Source: Caryophanales bacterium UBA3210 (GTDB lineage Bacteria > Bacillota_I > Bacilli_A > RFN20 > CAG-449). Taken from it: 37,899 nt of DNA. The notes below the pieces were generated by a model. It had not been told where the DNA came from. It ran no database searches and saw only the letters and a list, made by a program, of their open reading frames with translations. The position numbers were made by a program, and so were the translations under genes. Positions 21,440 to 31,443 of this stretch are shown here, piece by piece (position 1 is the stretch's first letter; each line of letters opens with the position of its first letter). Where the stretch lies: NCBI GenBank assembly GCA_002363635.1, contig DEWM01000025.1, positions 1-37,899 of the forward strand, read 5' to 3'.

Positions 21440-21539
21440 CTATATCACCTCTACCATCTTCATCTTTAAATTCGGTATCTTTTATGTTGATTTCTGCATA
21501 ATCTTTGAATTCTTCATATTCTTTATCGTGAGTTGCCAT
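21426..21539 (-). CDS. Small acidic protein (37 aa) between holin and endolysin
   Basis: ATG 21539, with GGAG ten bases upstream at the holin 3' end, and a stop that overlaps the amidase start by 14 bases. Encodes MATHDKEYEEFKDYAE and an acidic C-terminus. No family; the coupling to both lysis genes suggests that it is translated. Confidence 0.55.
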   Translation of the reverse strand: MATHDKEYEEFKDYAEINIKDTEFKDEDGRGDIDANN

Positions 21540-21541
21540 AA

Positions 21542-21898
21542 TTATTCACTCTCCTTTTCACTTAATTTTTCAAAATATTTTTTAAAAGGTACATTAATAC
21601 CAACTTCACCTAAGTTTTCATAAACTGATACTCCCTCAGTAGCTATACATACTATTGCACTACCAATTAGAAATAAATTTACTCCAACTAATAAATCAAC
21701 TAAAAAGCCGAGTAATATTGCTATTACCCAGCCTACCTTTTTTATATATCCATCTCTACTAATAGATGAATTCATCTTTTTATTTTTAAATGCCTTTAAA
21801 TATCCTGTAAGAACATCTGTAAATACAAATATTCCACATAATAAGAATATTGTTTTCGGTTCATTTATTGTCATTATTTTTTCTATAAAAATATCCAT
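21542..21898 (-). CDS. Holin (Cp-1/TcdE-like family)
   Basis: 118 aa from ATG 21898, preceded by AAAGGAG; the ORF extends to 21931 but without a ribosome site. Three hydrophobic helices are visible: TIFLLCGIFVFTDVLTGYL (about 16-34), VGWVIAILLGFLVDLLVG (about 54-71) and NLFLIGSAIVCIATEG (about 73-88), with the family's D-x-LTG-x-x-KA(F/W) block. The C-terminal tail is charged (KYFEKLSEKE). It forms the lesions that release the amidase encoded next. Confidence 0.85.
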   Translation of the reverse strand: MDIFIEKIMTINEPKTIFLLCGIFVFTDVLTGYLKAFKNKKMNSSISRDGYIKKVGWVIAILLGFLVDLLVGVNLFLIGSAIVCIATEGVSVYENLGEVGINVPFKKYFEKLSEKESE

Positions 21899-21914
21899 TT
21901 TTTCTCCTTTCTTT

Positions 21915-22367
21915 TTATTCAACAACTTCAACAGTTAAAAATGTAGTTGGTGTACAAGGACAAGTTGCCCCTGAATTGACTTTTAAAGTTAAAACATCAT
22001 TTTCGTTTACGTCTATTATTCTTACCCCACTTGAAGAATTTATAGGTTCTCCAATAGATTTATGAGCTCTTACTGCTAATTGTTTACCAGACGCATCACC
22101 AGGAGCAGTACCATTTATTAACATATCTGCTCCGTATACTTTTCCAGTTGTTGCTGTATATCTAACTGATAAATTAAAATTTACCTTTACTTTTGAAACT
22201 CCAACTCCTATTTTTATACCATTATTTTCAAATGTTAACTTTGAACCCACACTTTTTGATGTAGTAAATGGGATAATACTACCACTATTAACATCTGTAT
22301 TTTTGGTTATATAAGTTGTCATTATATTTTTTTCTATTAATTCATTACTGAAATTTATTTTTGACAT
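21915..22367 (-). CDS. Fibre-head-like virion protein (150 aa)
   Basis: Starts MSKINFSNELIEKN, then a beta-rich domain: VGSKLTFENNGIKIGVGVSKVKVNFNLSVRYT, LAVRAHKSIGEP, SSSGVRIIDVNENDVLTLKV. This is the C1q/jelly-roll-like trimeric head pattern found at the tips of phage fibres, with NENDVLTLKV as a typical last strands block. It lies between the fibre genes and holin, so it is probably a receptor-binding or fibre accessory protein. Confidence 0.6.
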   Translation of the reverse strand: MSKINFSNELIEKNIMTTYITKNTDVNSGSIIPFTTSKSVGSKLTFENNGIKIGVGVSKVKVNFNLSVRYTATTGKVYGADMLINGTAPGDASGKQLAVRAHKSIGEPINSSSGVRIIDVNENDVLTLKVNSGATCPCTPTTFLTVEVVE

Positions 22368-22372
22368 ATTAT

Positions 22373-22771
22373 CTAGTTATTACTAGATTGTGGGGTTTTA
22401 AATAATCCTGTTTTGTATCCTATTACATATAATGGTATTATATTACTGTTATTAATACCAGTTAATGCATTAACTCCATAATAAGCATTATCGAAAGATA
22501 ATGACGTATCGCTATCATACTTACAATTTCTTACTCTATATGGTGATGTTGTTCCAGTTCCTCGCATTCCTGTCATTATACAATTTTTCCCTTTTATAGA
22601 ACATTGCGATAATAAATCATTAATATTACTCGTATCTAATGCATAAAATATTTCATAAACATCATAATCATCACTACTCAAATTAATTTTTTGAGGTGTA
22701 AAACTATCTGCCGGATTAGGATTACTCCATAGTATTTTTCTTTTTTGCAATTCATTATTTATGCCTACCAT
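22373..22771 (-). CDS. Hypothetical virion protein (132 aa)
   Basis: Beta-rich, with DYDVYEIFYALDTSNIND, KGKNCIMTGMRGTGT and a C-terminal LYVIGYKTGLFKTP strand. Such proteins occur in phage fibre clusters next to C1q-like heads (the 'I-x-x-L-x-VIGYK' ending is frequent in tail-associated beta domains). Start MVGINNELQK at 22771. Precise role unknown. Confidence 0.5.
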   Translation of the reverse strand: MVGINNELQKRKILWSNPNPADSFTPQKINLSSDDYDVYEIFYALDTSNINDLLSQCSIKGKNCIMTGMRGTGTTSPYRVRNCKYDSDTSLSFDNAYYGVNALTGINNSNIIPLYVIGYKTGLFKTPQSSNN

Positions 22772-22815
22772 ATATTATGGTCTATTTAGTATTTGTGATA
22801 GATTAATTATATATT

Positions 22816-23238
22816 CTATTTAATTTCCATTGGTATAGGTATAAATGAAAATCTACAGTTATTTGTATTCGATGTAACAAAAGTATAAGCAATTGTTACT
22901 TTTCCAGATGTAGAAATAGTCATTTTGTGTGACAATACATTTAATACTGTTGAAGTATTAGACGAAACAATTCTCAATACATTACCTTTTAAAGTAATTT
23001 CCGAATTAGGTCTTAATGATGTATTAAAACTTATATTTCCGGGAGCTCCGGTTTGACTCATTCCAACATTTCCAGCAAATGAAGCTATACTACCATCGCT
23101 ATTTGTTTTTATTATAATTTCACCCTCTATACCAGTAGCGCCTCCTGATTCTTTTTTAAAACTTGTAATAGTTTCTTCTTTAGAATATGTATAATTATCT
23201 AACATTTTGTTTAATTTTACACTAGACATATCTATCAC
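22816..23238 (-). CDS. Fibre-like virion protein (140 aa)
   Basis: Starts at GTG 23238 or, better, ATG 23229 (MSSVKLNKML). A Gly/Ser/Asn-rich beta structure: GEIIIKTNSDGSIASFAGNVG, SEITLKGNVLRIVSSNT, KVTIAYTFVTS. The repeated short strands fit a trimeric fibre segment. Its start lies inside the alternative frame of the microsatellite gene just upstream. Confidence 0.5.
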   Translation of the reverse strand: MIDMSSVKLNKMLDNYTYSKEETITSFKKESGGATGIEGEIIIKTNSDGSIASFAGNVGMSQTGAPGNISFNTSLRPNSEITLKGNVLRIVSSNTSTVLNVLSHKMTISTSGKVTIAYTFVTSNTNNCRFSFIPIPMEIK

Positions 23239-23288
23239 GAGTAAGCAATACTAAATAGCACCACTCACCCCACTTCCTCTTAGAGGTT

Positions 23289-23387
<99 letters not shown>

Positions 23388-23423
23388 TTAATTTTCTCCT
23401 TTCAAATTCAAAAAATTTATATA

Positions 23424-23450
23424 TAAAAAAAGCCCTTAAAAAGGACCTTT
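23424..23450 (-). terminator. Intrinsic terminator after the collagen-like fibre gene
   Basis: AAAGCCCTT (23429-23437) pairs with AAGGACCTTT (23441-23450) with one bulge, followed on the minus strand by a run of T (23431-23424). It would reduce transcription of the genes downstream (fibre-like, holin, amidase) relative to the fibre gene. Confidence 0.65.
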
Positions 23451-23459
23451 TTTCTAATA

Positions 23460-25286
23460 TCAAACAATAACATTAATAACGTCATTGTCTATTATTGGAA
23501 TAAATTCAAAATCAGAACTATTCCATGCACCTTGATGTGCTGTTGTACATTTATATATTTTATGTTCATATATAACTAAATCTCCTACAGCATAACTAGT
23601 AGAAGAATCAAATGTGTTTGTATCTAAACCTAAAGATACCCATACATTTTCAATTAATATATTTATTATCTCATTTATCGCACTTACTAAATTTGTTTTA
23701 TCAGAAGTTTCTAAGTTTGCTAAACTTCCAACTATATTATTAACTTCAGTTTTTGTATAATAATCTGTTAAATCTATTTTTTGTGCTCCTAATAATTCCC
23801 AACCATTGGTATATATGTATTCTTCATACATATTACCCGTTGACTGATCTTGAAGTGGTAACAAATATATAGTAGTATTTGAAATATCTTCAGTTGGTAA
23901 TGTATTTACTACTTGTATAGCAAATTTGGGAATTAGTGATACTAAATAATTTATTTCTTCTTTACTATATGTTTGGGAGTTAGTATAGTAGTTTTTTAAC
24001 TTTTTATATATATCTGTTTTATCTATCAGGTTTAAAAAATGTATTGTTTCATAAGATACATTTAATACTAATTGTTCGTAGTTACTTGATACAGATATAT
24101 TTGTGATTTCACTATAAGTGTGTGCTAACTCTAATAACCTTAATTGACTATACAATTCAGGATAATTTGTATTCTCTATTTCTATATCAATATTATTTAT
24201 CTTTAAATACCATATTCCATTATTTAAATAAATTTTATCAGAACTATTTAAAACTATAGGTTCAAAATAATTTGAATAGCTTGTTTTTGTAGTCCCTGCT
24301 TCAATTTGTATATTAGTAAACGTTATAATCTCATTGCTATTACGACATTCAAAAGGTATGACTACATAAGCCGTATTTAAAGGTATGGTAAATGTGCTTT
24401 CTCTTAAACTTGTATTGTTTAATATAGCAAAATTTGATATCAAATTATCATTACTATCGAAGCAAAAGCAACCTATATAAAATGTATTCTTATCTGCATC
24501 GAAACTCATAGTATAAGTTTTGCCTGGTTTTAACTGATGATTAGTATAAAGACATCCTGTCCAAGATGTTCTATCCCCTAATGAAAATCCTGTTTCACTT
24601 AATTCAAAAGTACTTATTCCAGACTCAGTTATTACACCTTCAGGAGTTATATTACCAGTAATATAGTTGTTTGATACATCGAATAAATTTTTACCAAGAT
24701 TTATAGGATAATTTTGACTTTCATTATTTTTTGTTACTGATATATTTTGTAATCCTGTAGAGCCGTTACTATTTCCTGATAAAAATATATCTATTAAAGA
24801 ATTATTTACTGTGTTTTGTAAATTTAATGACGTTCCTGTTGCCGATACTTTATAATCACTCTTTTTTTCAGTGTTTGCTGTAGCAAGAGAATAATAGTTA
24901 TTAAACATAGCTCTTATTTCTGAATCATCATATTCTGAACCATCAACTCCGTTATGTACTGAAAATTCTCCAACTTTTGTTTCATTTGGATCGTTTAAGA
25001 ATACACCATATATATCGTTAGTTCCTGCTGCACCTGTGCCCGATATTTTTCTTACCGACGAAGTATAATAACCTCGTTCACCTTGTGGCCCTGTTGCTCC
25101 TTGTTCTCCTTGAGGGCCTGTATCCCCTTTATCTCCTTTGATACCTTGTTCTCCTTGTGGACCTACTTCTCCTTGTGGACCTTGTGGTCCAACAGCTCCT
25201 GTATCACCTTTTAAACCTTTAGCTCCACCAGGTATTTCAATTTCGATAGGTTCATTTCCTATATTAAGTTCTATTAAATCGTTCAC
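23460..25286 (-). CDS. Collagen-like receptor-binding fibre with C-terminal carbohydrate-binding module
   Basis: 608 aa. Residues about 20-75 are Gly-x-y collagen repeats ([17 protein letters not shown] and so on), giving a trimeric rod. A long beta-rich body follows, with repeats around [19 protein letters not shown] and [19 protein letters not shown], a lectin/CBM-like signature. The last 60 residues carry a CBM5/12-like module ([28 protein letters not shown]). The N-terminus ([20 protein letters not shown]) probably docks to the particle via the protein encoded just upstream, whose stop overlaps this start by 4 bases. This is the main host-recognition candidate. Confidence 0.85.
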   Translation of the reverse strand: MNDLIELNIGNEPIEIEIPGGAKGLKGDTGAVGPQGPQGEVGPQGEQGIKGDKGDTGPQGEQGATGPQGERGYYTSSVRKISGTGAAGTNDIYGVFLNDPNETKVGEFSVHNGVDGSEYDDSEIRAMFNNYYSLATANTEKKSDYKVSATGTSLNLQNTVNNSLIDIFLSGNSNGSTGLQNISVTKNNESQNYPINLGKNLFDVSNNYITGNITPEGVITESGISTFELSETGFSLGDRTSWTGCLYTNHQLKPGKTYTMSFDADKNTFYIGCFCFDSNDNLISNFAILNNTSLRESTFTIPLNTAYVVIPFECRNSNEIITFTNIQIEAGTTKTSYSNYFEPIVLNSSDKIYLNNGIWYLKINNIDIEIENTNYPELYSQLRLLELAHTYSEITNISVSSNYEQLVLNVSYETIHFLNLIDKTDIYKKLKNYYTNSQTYSKEEINYLVSLIPKFAIQVVNTLPTEDISNTTIYLLPLQDQSTGNMYEEYIYTNGWELLGAQKIDLTDYYTKTEVNNIVGSLANLETSDKTNLVSAINEIINILIENVWVSLGLDTNTFDSSTSYAVGDLVIYEHKIYKCTTAHQGAWNSSDFEFIPIIDNDVINVIV

Positions 25287-25627
25287 TCTTTAACACCTCT
25301 TTTCAAAGTAAATCTTGCTTCCCAATTAGGTGTTATGTTGTCCTTTGTACCATCAGCTCTTATTATGTCTATACCATAAACGTAATTTCCTACGTCAAGA
25401 TATTTAGTATCTGCTGGTGGTAAAGGTATTACAGCCAAACCATTATCAAAAGTTGTTATTTCCTTTTGCAAAACAACAGATTTATCTTTTGTCTTGCGTA
25501 AGGTAAAATATACTTTATCTCCATCTGATAAAAAAGGTATTTTGTTAATTGTTGGTTTTATTGTAAAATCTCCTGTATCGCCTCTTGGCATTTCTGCATC
25601 CATTGTTGTTGGATTAAACTTTATCAT
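25283..25627 (-). CDS. Tail/fibre-attachment protein (BppU-N-like)
   Basis: 114 aa. The pattern [32 protein letters not shown], and [28 protein letters not shown] resembles the beta-sandwich domain found at the N-terminus of phage adhesion-device proteins such as BppU, which usually precede fibre genes. GGAGG lies upstream. Overlap with the fibre gene (4 bases) fits production in matching amounts. The RGD tripeptide is part of the strand turn and need not mean cell binding. Confidence 0.6.
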   Translation of the reverse strand: MIKFNPTTMDAEMPRGDTGDFTIKPTINKIPFLSDGDKVYFTLRKTKDKSVVLQKEITTFDNGLAVIPLPPADTKYLDVGNYVYGIDIIRADGTKDNITPNWEARFTLKRGVKE

Positions 25628-25650
25628 TTTTTACCTCCTTTTTATAAGTA

Positions 25651-25678
25651 AAAAAAGTTCTCGTAATTTGAGAACTTT
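25651..25678 (-). terminator. Intrinsic terminator after the giant virion gene
   Basis: Perfect 9-bp stem, AAAGTTCTC (25654-25662) with GAGAACTTT (25670-25678), followed on the minus strand by a run of T. It touches the stop codon of the 1633-aa gene. Confidence 0.75.
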
Positions 25679-28600
25679 TTAACCTTTTTTGTAGTAACTT
25701 CTATATATACTTAATTTTTGCTCGGATGATAAATCTAACGAATTTATATATTCAAAAACTTTTTGTTTTTTACTACCACTAATTGCTCTACCATATTCGT
25801 TTTTATTTGCTTTAATAGAGTTTATTTTACTATTGATTTTTGCATATTCGCTAACATCAATTCCTAATTCATTTGCTTCATTAACTTTTGCCATAGAATA
25901 ACTTTTTATTTTAGTTTTTCCATCTTCTTTAACTTCTGCATAATTTTTATCACCTATTTTTATGGTATCACCATTATCATAAGCATTTTTTAATTCATCC
26001 ATAGTTTGTTTCATTGTGTTAATAATTTCCTTTTGCTTAGCTTTATTTTTGCTATATTTTTCTTTATCTGACATTTTTTTGTTATTTTGAATATTTCTTT
26101 GTTCTTTATATAATTCAGATAATTTTGATTGAGCATCACTAAATGAACCAACATATTTAGCTTTAGCTCTATCTAATGCAGTAGATTTTGATGAATTTCC
26201 TTTTTGCTCTATTTTATCCATTAAATCGTAATATTGATTAACAGTTTTATTGTTTAATGTAGAATCAGTAGTAAACTTGTTTTTTACTGGATTTTTTATT
26301 AATCTTCCTAAAGCCGAATCATCATCACTTTCAGCATAGTTAGTCATAGCAGGTAGTGCTACATCACCTATACCACCTGTATATTGATCTAATAAATAAT
26401 CTAATTTTTTAGGGCTATAATTTAATTTTTTACCTAACCATTTACTGAATTCGCTTGTCCTTGCGTCAAATCTTTCTTTCTTTGGTAATGATTGTAAATA
26501 ATCAGATTCTATATTATTACCGCTCCAAGATTTATTATTAGCTACTGAAACTAACGGTGAAAGAACGTTATCTTCGAATGGATTATTTGGTGCTATTTGG
26601 TTTGTCGCTATTTCACCAAACCCTTTGAAAGCATCTTTATCTCCGCTAGAAAAATTTTTAGTTCTTCTTGCTGCTGCACCAAATATACTCATCATACGTC
26701 CTTTTGGTATTCTTAACCATTTAGAACCATTTTTATCTTCCCAATTACCTTTTTCATCTTTAAATAAATAATATTCATCTTTTACATAATCTGGTAAATC
26801 TTTATATTCATCATCATCACCATACATTGCTTCTCCTAGCATAGCAGGTGCTACACCTAACATTGTAACCTTAGCTAACAATTTAACAGCCTGTTTCGGA
26901 TTCTCTATTTCAGTAAAGTTTCTTGTAAATTTACTAAATCCTTGCATTGAAGCATTAAAGAAAGTTCCACCATTTTTGTTTACCATCTTTGAAATATCTC
27001 CACCTCTTTTGAAGTTTGTTGTTATTTCTGCTGCATTGTACATAGCTTCACTTAACACTTCATCTGCTGATTTAGTTGCTTTTTTATTATTTTTTACTAC
27101 TAAATCACCATCACTATTTAATGTATATCCATTTTGTTCTATTGTCGTTACAAATTCAGTAATTCTTGGCATTGATTCTATAAATTCATTACCTTTTTCA
27201 ATAGGTGTTAGAATTTTATCAACCGCTTTACTTACTTTACCTTTGTTGCTTTCAAATTCTCCTTGATTAAAATAAGAATTTTGATTTCCTCCTAATGATT
27301 CATATAAATTGACATAGTCAGATACATTAACTTTATTAGAATTGGTTATATTACCTTTTCTTGTAAGATTTCCTATTGTTCTACCACCAAATAATTTTAT
27401 ATAATTTTTATAAAAATTACCCATACCATATTTACTATTAAATGGTGCATCACCAATATCTTTGAAAAAGTTGGTTGCTAAAAACAAAGGATTTTTATCA
27501 GTTAGTAGAGTTCTTTGCATAGAACTTATTTTTCTCAATGGTGTTCCTAATTTGTTAATTTTCTTTTCCAATGGACTCTTTTGAGTGTTAAGAGCTTCAT
27601 ATATTCCTTCATTTATTGGTAAAACTGTGGCTGTTCCATTATCAAATATTGTAAATGTATAATTACCATTTGCGTCTTTTCCTAATAATTCAGGATTAAT
27701 CCCAAACGACTCATCAACAGCCGATATTGTTGTATCTTGACTTCCCATACCTAACGTTTTTGCTAATTCTTTACCAAATATATTTTTTCTTATTGAATTA
27801 GTAACATCCTGAGTATATTGAGCCATAGTTTCTTTTATTGGCATTATATCTAAAGAACTACCCTTAACCTTTTGTATTTGGTTATTAATTTCTACTTTTC
27901 CATTTTTTATTTTAATAGAATTATTACTTTTACCAGTATTTCTTTGAATTCTTACATAATGAGGTGTAGTTTCCATAAAACTATCAGCCATCTCTTGAGA
28001 AATCAATCCACCATCTACCATTTTCTGTAATTGATTTTTATTGTATTGCCATATATTTTCAGCAACTCTTTTAATATTAGGATTTTCTTTTTCCAATTTA
28101 TCTATAATTTCCTGAGAATAATCAGAATCCATATTTGTAAATTGTTCTACACCCTGATTTATACGATCAATATTTAATTGATTCACTAAATACTCATTTA
28201 ATGTTTTATCAGATATACCACTATCATTAGCATCTTTCCAAATGCTTTCTACTGACATAGCAGTTTTGTTTCCATCTGCATCAGTAAAGTTTTTATATTT
28301 TTTACCTAATAAATTAGTTTGAGCTTCACCAATTTGATGTTGTGCTTCACCATGTGCTGTACCTATATTATCATATTTATGATAAAGTGTTTTATTTTTA
28401 GTTTTCTTTGCTATATCATATACTTCTTGTCCTTTATCAAATAATGCCCTACGAGTTTCATTTTTAGCTTGTACTATTTTATCTTTTAAAGTTTGTTTTT
28501 CTTTCATAGGGGTTTTATCGAGAATTTTTGGTTTTCCATCCGTAATTTCACTTGTTCCATCATCATTTATTCTTAATATATTGTCATTACTTTCTTTATT

Positions 28601-30580
28601 TGCATATAAAATATTATTTTTATCGTTAGAAAAAGAACTATTATCTAGTTCTTGTTTCGTTGAATGATTTTTTCCATATGCTGCATCGCCTGATGGTCTG
28701 TTATTATATTCTTCCATCGTACCACGTAACCTATCATTTCTATTTTTTGATATTCCTGTGTCAAATTCATTACTACTGTTGTTGTTGTTTCCTTGGATAT
28801 CCCCGCTTCTTTCATAATATCTATCAAAAACTTCTCTGTTGCTGTTAATTTGCCCATCATCCACTCCTCCTATGGAGTTATTGTACGACTGATTATTTAT
28901 ATTTTCAAGTTTTTCATTAACAATTTTTATAGGTATTTCTTTTAATCCCAGTTCCTTTGCTATTTGTAATCTATGATTTCCTTGTTCTATAGAATAACTA
29001 CCATCATTATTTTTAGATAATTCGATAGGGTTTATTATTCCATCATTTTTTATATCAGATAATAAATCATTTACTTGTTTTTCTGTCCTATAACCACCAT
29101 CATTATTTTTATATGGTAATATCTCTTCAATTGGTACCATCACAACATCGTTATTCTTTTCCATATTTTTTATAGTTTTATTCATAATTTCATTTTTTAA
29201 ACTATCTGAAATATTATATGGAGAATTGTTAACCTTATTTGAATTATCAATATTTTTTTGTTCACTCATTAATGTTTGAATTTGTTCATTTGCTTCTACT
29301 GGTGATATATTACCTTTTTGATACTCTTCTTGTATAATTTTAGCTTGGTCATCTAAATTTGTTAATAAATTGTTTTTTGTATATATTTCATTATCTATAT
29401 TTTGCGTATCTATACGATTATTTCTTATTGCTCCTGGTGTATTTATAACACCACCTGTTAATCCCCCTATTAATGCAGAATAACCAGCATTTTTCGTAGT
29501 ATCTTTTAAATTTATATTTTTACCTAAGGTTAACTTATCATTAAGTGCATCTATATATTCTTGTATTCCTTCTTCTGTTGCCTCAGAACCACTAGCAGCT
29601 AGTATTTTAGCAAATGTCTTATTTGATACTTTTTTTCCTATTTGTTTTTGTAAAAAGTTTTCAAATGCACTTCCTGCTTCTGTTTCTGCTAGAGTATTAC
29701 CACCAAACTTAGTTAAACCTTTTGTAGCAGAACCTAATAATTTACCAGTTAAAATTTCTGATGCTGTTCCTATTCCAGCATTTGCTAAAGCATTATTTTG
29801 ATTAGCACCTTCATTTATTGCATTTTTATATGCCCTTTGTGCTATATCATTATTATATGCAAGAGTACCACCAACACCAAAAGTAACAGCATCTAAAGCT
29901 GTTGCTGTTCCTATTTTTCCTACATTTTCAGTAACATCACCTAATCCTGCTGCTAGCTTACCAGCAAAATTTTTGCCGTAAGTTTTTCTAACAGCTTGAT
30001 TTTTTAATTCTAATTCTGATGGTAAATATATAACATTACCTTTTTCATCAACATACTTCTCGTTATCTCTTCCACCTAGATTTAAGAGCATTTCTCCTGC
30101 TCCTCGTAATCCTCTACCTATTGATTTATCATATACACTTTGTATAAATCCTGGATTATAATTTCCATTGCTATATTTTTCTTTATTATATAAATAGTCA
30201 GCTAATGCGTACTTATTTCTAGCTTCTTCTTTCTTTTTATATTCTTCGCTAGCACTTTCAAACGCATTATTAGTATCATCAACCAAATCTAAACCTGTTT
30301 TTTTGTTTTGCCTGATATCTTCTGTCTTTATTGTTCTATTATCATTTTTATCTTGATAAGTTAACATTTGTTTAGTTTTATCTGGCCTGTTTTCTTTTAC
30401 TTTATTTTTCCACATTTCATTAGCTGTATCAAATTCATTTTCGGATTTATTTTTTATTTTTTTTAGGGTATTTAATGTGTTTTTGTTAGTTGAAAAATTC
30501 ATATTTGAAGTGTCATTTACAGTATATTCTTGTACTGAACCATCTTCTCTATAAAGTTTCATTGTTTTCTTTTTTGCCAT
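25679..30580 (-). CDS. Giant internal virion protein with ParB and LPD38-like regions
   Basis: 1633 aa from ATG 30580 (GGTG 9 bases upstream; a GTG at 30592 is less likely). In order, numbered on the longer frame: a charged N-terminus (about 1-150); an Ala/Gly-rich, partly hydrophobic stretch (about 160-395, e.g. TALDAVTFGVGGTLAYNN) that could insert into membranes; a ParB-type nuclease fold at about 480-560 (MVPIEEILPYKNND, GNHRLQIAKELGL); a long helical region; and a large-polyvalent-protein domain like LPD38 at about 1015-1280 (MQRTLLTDKNPLFLATNFFKD, MYNAAEITTNFKRGG). Such giants occur in podoviruses as ejected core proteins. It lies between the inner virion proteins and the fibre cluster, as expected. 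Confidence 0.75.
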   Translation of the reverse strand: MAKKKTMKLYREDGSVQEYTVNDTSNMNFSTNKNTLNTLKKIKNKSENEFDTANEMWKNKVKENRPDKTKQMLTYQDKNDNRTIKTEDIRQNKKTGLDLVDDTNNAFESASEEYKKKEEARNKYALADYLYNKEKYSNGNYNPGFIQSVYDKSIGRGLRGAGEMLLNLGGRDNEKYVDEKGNVIYLPSELELKNQAVRKTYGKNFAGKLAAGLGDVTENVGKIGTATALDAVTFGVGGTLAYNNDIAQRAYKNAINEGANQNNALANAGIGTASEILTGKLLGSATKGLTKFGGNTLAETEAGSAFENFLQKQIGKKVSNKTFAKILAASGSEATEEGIQEYIDALNDKLTLGKNINLKDTTKNAGYSALIGGLTGGVINTPGAIRNNRIDTQNIDNEIYTKNNLLTNLDDQAKIIQEEYQKGNISPVEANEQIQTLMSEQKNIDNSNKVNNSPYNISDSLKNEIMNKTIKNMEKNNDVVMVPIEEILPYKNNDGGYRTEKQVNDLLSDIKNDGIINPIELSKNNDGSYSIEQGNHRLQIAKELGLKEIPIKIVNEKLENINNQSYNNSIGGVDDGQINSNREVFDRYYERSGDIQGNNNNSSNEFDTGISKNRNDRLRGTMEEYNNRPSGDAAYGKNHSTKQELDNSSFSNDKNNILYANKESNDNILRINDDGTSEITDGKPKILDKTPMKEKQTLKDKIVQAKNETRRALFDKGQEVYDIAKKTKNKTLYHKYDNIGTAHGEAQHQIGEAQTNLLGKKYKNFTDADGNKTAMSVESIWKDANDSGISDKTLNEYLVNQLNIDRINQGVEQFTNMDSDYSQEIIDKLEKENPNIKRVAENIWQYNKNQLQKMVDGGLISQEMADSFMETTPHYVRIQRNTGKSNNSIKIKNGKVEINNQIQKVKGSSLDIMPIKETMAQYTQDVTNSIRKNIFGKELAKTLGMGSQDTTISAVDESFGINPELLGKDANGNYTFTIFDNGTATVLPINEGIYEALNTQKSPLEKKINKLGTPLRKISSMQRTLLTDKNPLFLATNFFKDIGDAPFNSKYGMGNFYKNYIKLFGGRTIGNLTRKGNITNSNKVNVSDYVNLYESLGGNQNSYFNQGEFESNKGKVSKAVDKILTPIEKGNEFIESMPRITEFVTTIEQNGYTLNSDGDLVVKNNKKATKSADEVLSEAMYNAAEITTNFKRGGDISKMVNKNGGTFFNASMQGFSKFTRNFTEIENPKQAVKLLAKVTMLGVAPAMLGEAMYGDDDEYKDLPDYVKDEYYLFKDEKGNWEDKNGSKWLRIPKGRMMSIFGAAARRTKNFSSGDKDAFKGFGEIATNQIAPNNPFEDNVLSPLVSVANNKSWSGNNIESDYLQSLPKKERFDARTSEFSKWLGKKLNYSPKKLDYLLDQYTGGIGDVALPAMTNYAESDDDSALGRLIKNPVKNKFTTDSTLNNKTVNQYYDLMDKIEQKGNSSKSTALDRAKAKYVGSFSDAQSKLSELYKEQRNIQNNKKMSDKEKYSKNKAKQKEIINTMKQTMDELKNAYDNGDTIKIGDKNYAEVKEDGKTKIKSYSMAKVNEANELGIDVSEYAKINSKINSIKANKNEYGRAISGSKKQKVFEYINSLDLSSEQKLSIYRSYYKKG

Positions 30581-30592
30581 TGGAATTTTCAC

Positions 30593-31432
30593 CTACCCGT
30601 ATTTGTACCATGTTCCGCTTGTACTCTTGTAATATTTGTTTCCATTATATGTATATAGCTGTACTGATGCTTTTCCACCTTGACTTGTTGTTATTTCACC
30701 AATTGATCTACCATCCCATTTTAATTTGCTTAATTTTTTTGCTACAGAACTACTGGCTTTTGAACTTCCAGACGAACCATTACTGAATGAATTACTTGTT
30801 CTACTAGACGAAGAAGTTTTAGAGCTACTGTTTCTACCACTAGAAGAACCGCCGCCACCACTACCACTACTAAAACGTTGTTGCAATTGTTGTCTTTGTA
30901 AAGCTAAATTCTCATTGAATTGTCTTATACTTTCATTAAATTGTCTTTCTTGCATTTGCTGTGACAATATTGCTTGTTCTCTCTCGAATTGTTTTTGTCT
31001 TTCATTTAGTAAGTTTTGGATATAGTTTGATTCAATAGTTGCGTTAGCACTTGCTATTCCACTTGAATATGCATTATTAGCATCTGTTGTTCTTCTATTT
31101 ATATCTGCGTTTGCTGCTGCTTCTCCTGCATTCAATGTATTAATAGATGTTTTTAAGTTGTTAGAATTTTGTAATCTTGCTTGTGCTGCTAATCCACTAT
31201 TAGCTCTACCTGTAGTTGCTAAATATTCTTGAAAATTTTTAGCACTTAATCTGTTTTGTGCATTTGCACTACTTCTTTGTGTATTATAGCTTGCAGCATT
31301 CTTTTGTGATTCTGCATTTAAATCACTTAATGTTTGATTTCTTGTTTTTTCTAAATCTGCTACTGCTGCTTGTTTTTGTGCTTCTTTTAATTTGTTTAAG
31401 TCATTTGTATAATCATAGTTTGTTAATGCCAT
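30593..31432 (-). CDS. Internal virion/ejection protein with Ser-rich linker
   Basis: 279 aa. The N-terminal 175 residues are a long, Ala/Gln/Asn-rich helix (KEAQKQAAVADLEKTRN, NERQKQFEREQAIL). A low-complexity Ser/Gly stretch follows (about 190-228), then a small C-terminal domain (SIGEITTSQGGKASVQLYTYNGNKYYKSTSGTWY). The layout (helical bundle, flexible linker, small Tyr-rich end) fits a podovirus internal core protein, and it lies directly before the giant virion gene. GGAGGT precedes the start. Confidence 0.6.
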   Translation of the reverse strand: MALTNYDYTNDLNKLKEAQKQAAVADLEKTRNQTLSDLNAESQKNAASYNTQRSSANAQNRLSAKNFQEYLATTGRANSGLAAQARLQNSNNLKTSINTLNAGEAAANADINRRTTDANNAYSSGIASANATIESNYIQNLLNERQKQFEREQAILSQQMQERQFNESIRQFNENLALQRQQLQQRFSSGSGGGGSSSGRNSSSKTSSSSRTSNSFSNGSSGSSKASSSVAKKLSKLKWDGRSIGEITTSQGGKASVQLYTYNGNKYYKSTSGTWYKYG

Positions 31433-31443
31433 TTTTTTACCTC

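Noticed and set aside
25070..25240. Repeated Gly-Pro-Gln coding units as a DNA repeat element
   Set aside because: They are the collagen-like triplets of the fibre protein and need no other explanation.
28645..28860. A 71-aa minus-strand ORF within the giant virion gene
   Set aside because: It is a different frame inside a continuous 1633-codon gene, without a ribosome site or recognisable content.
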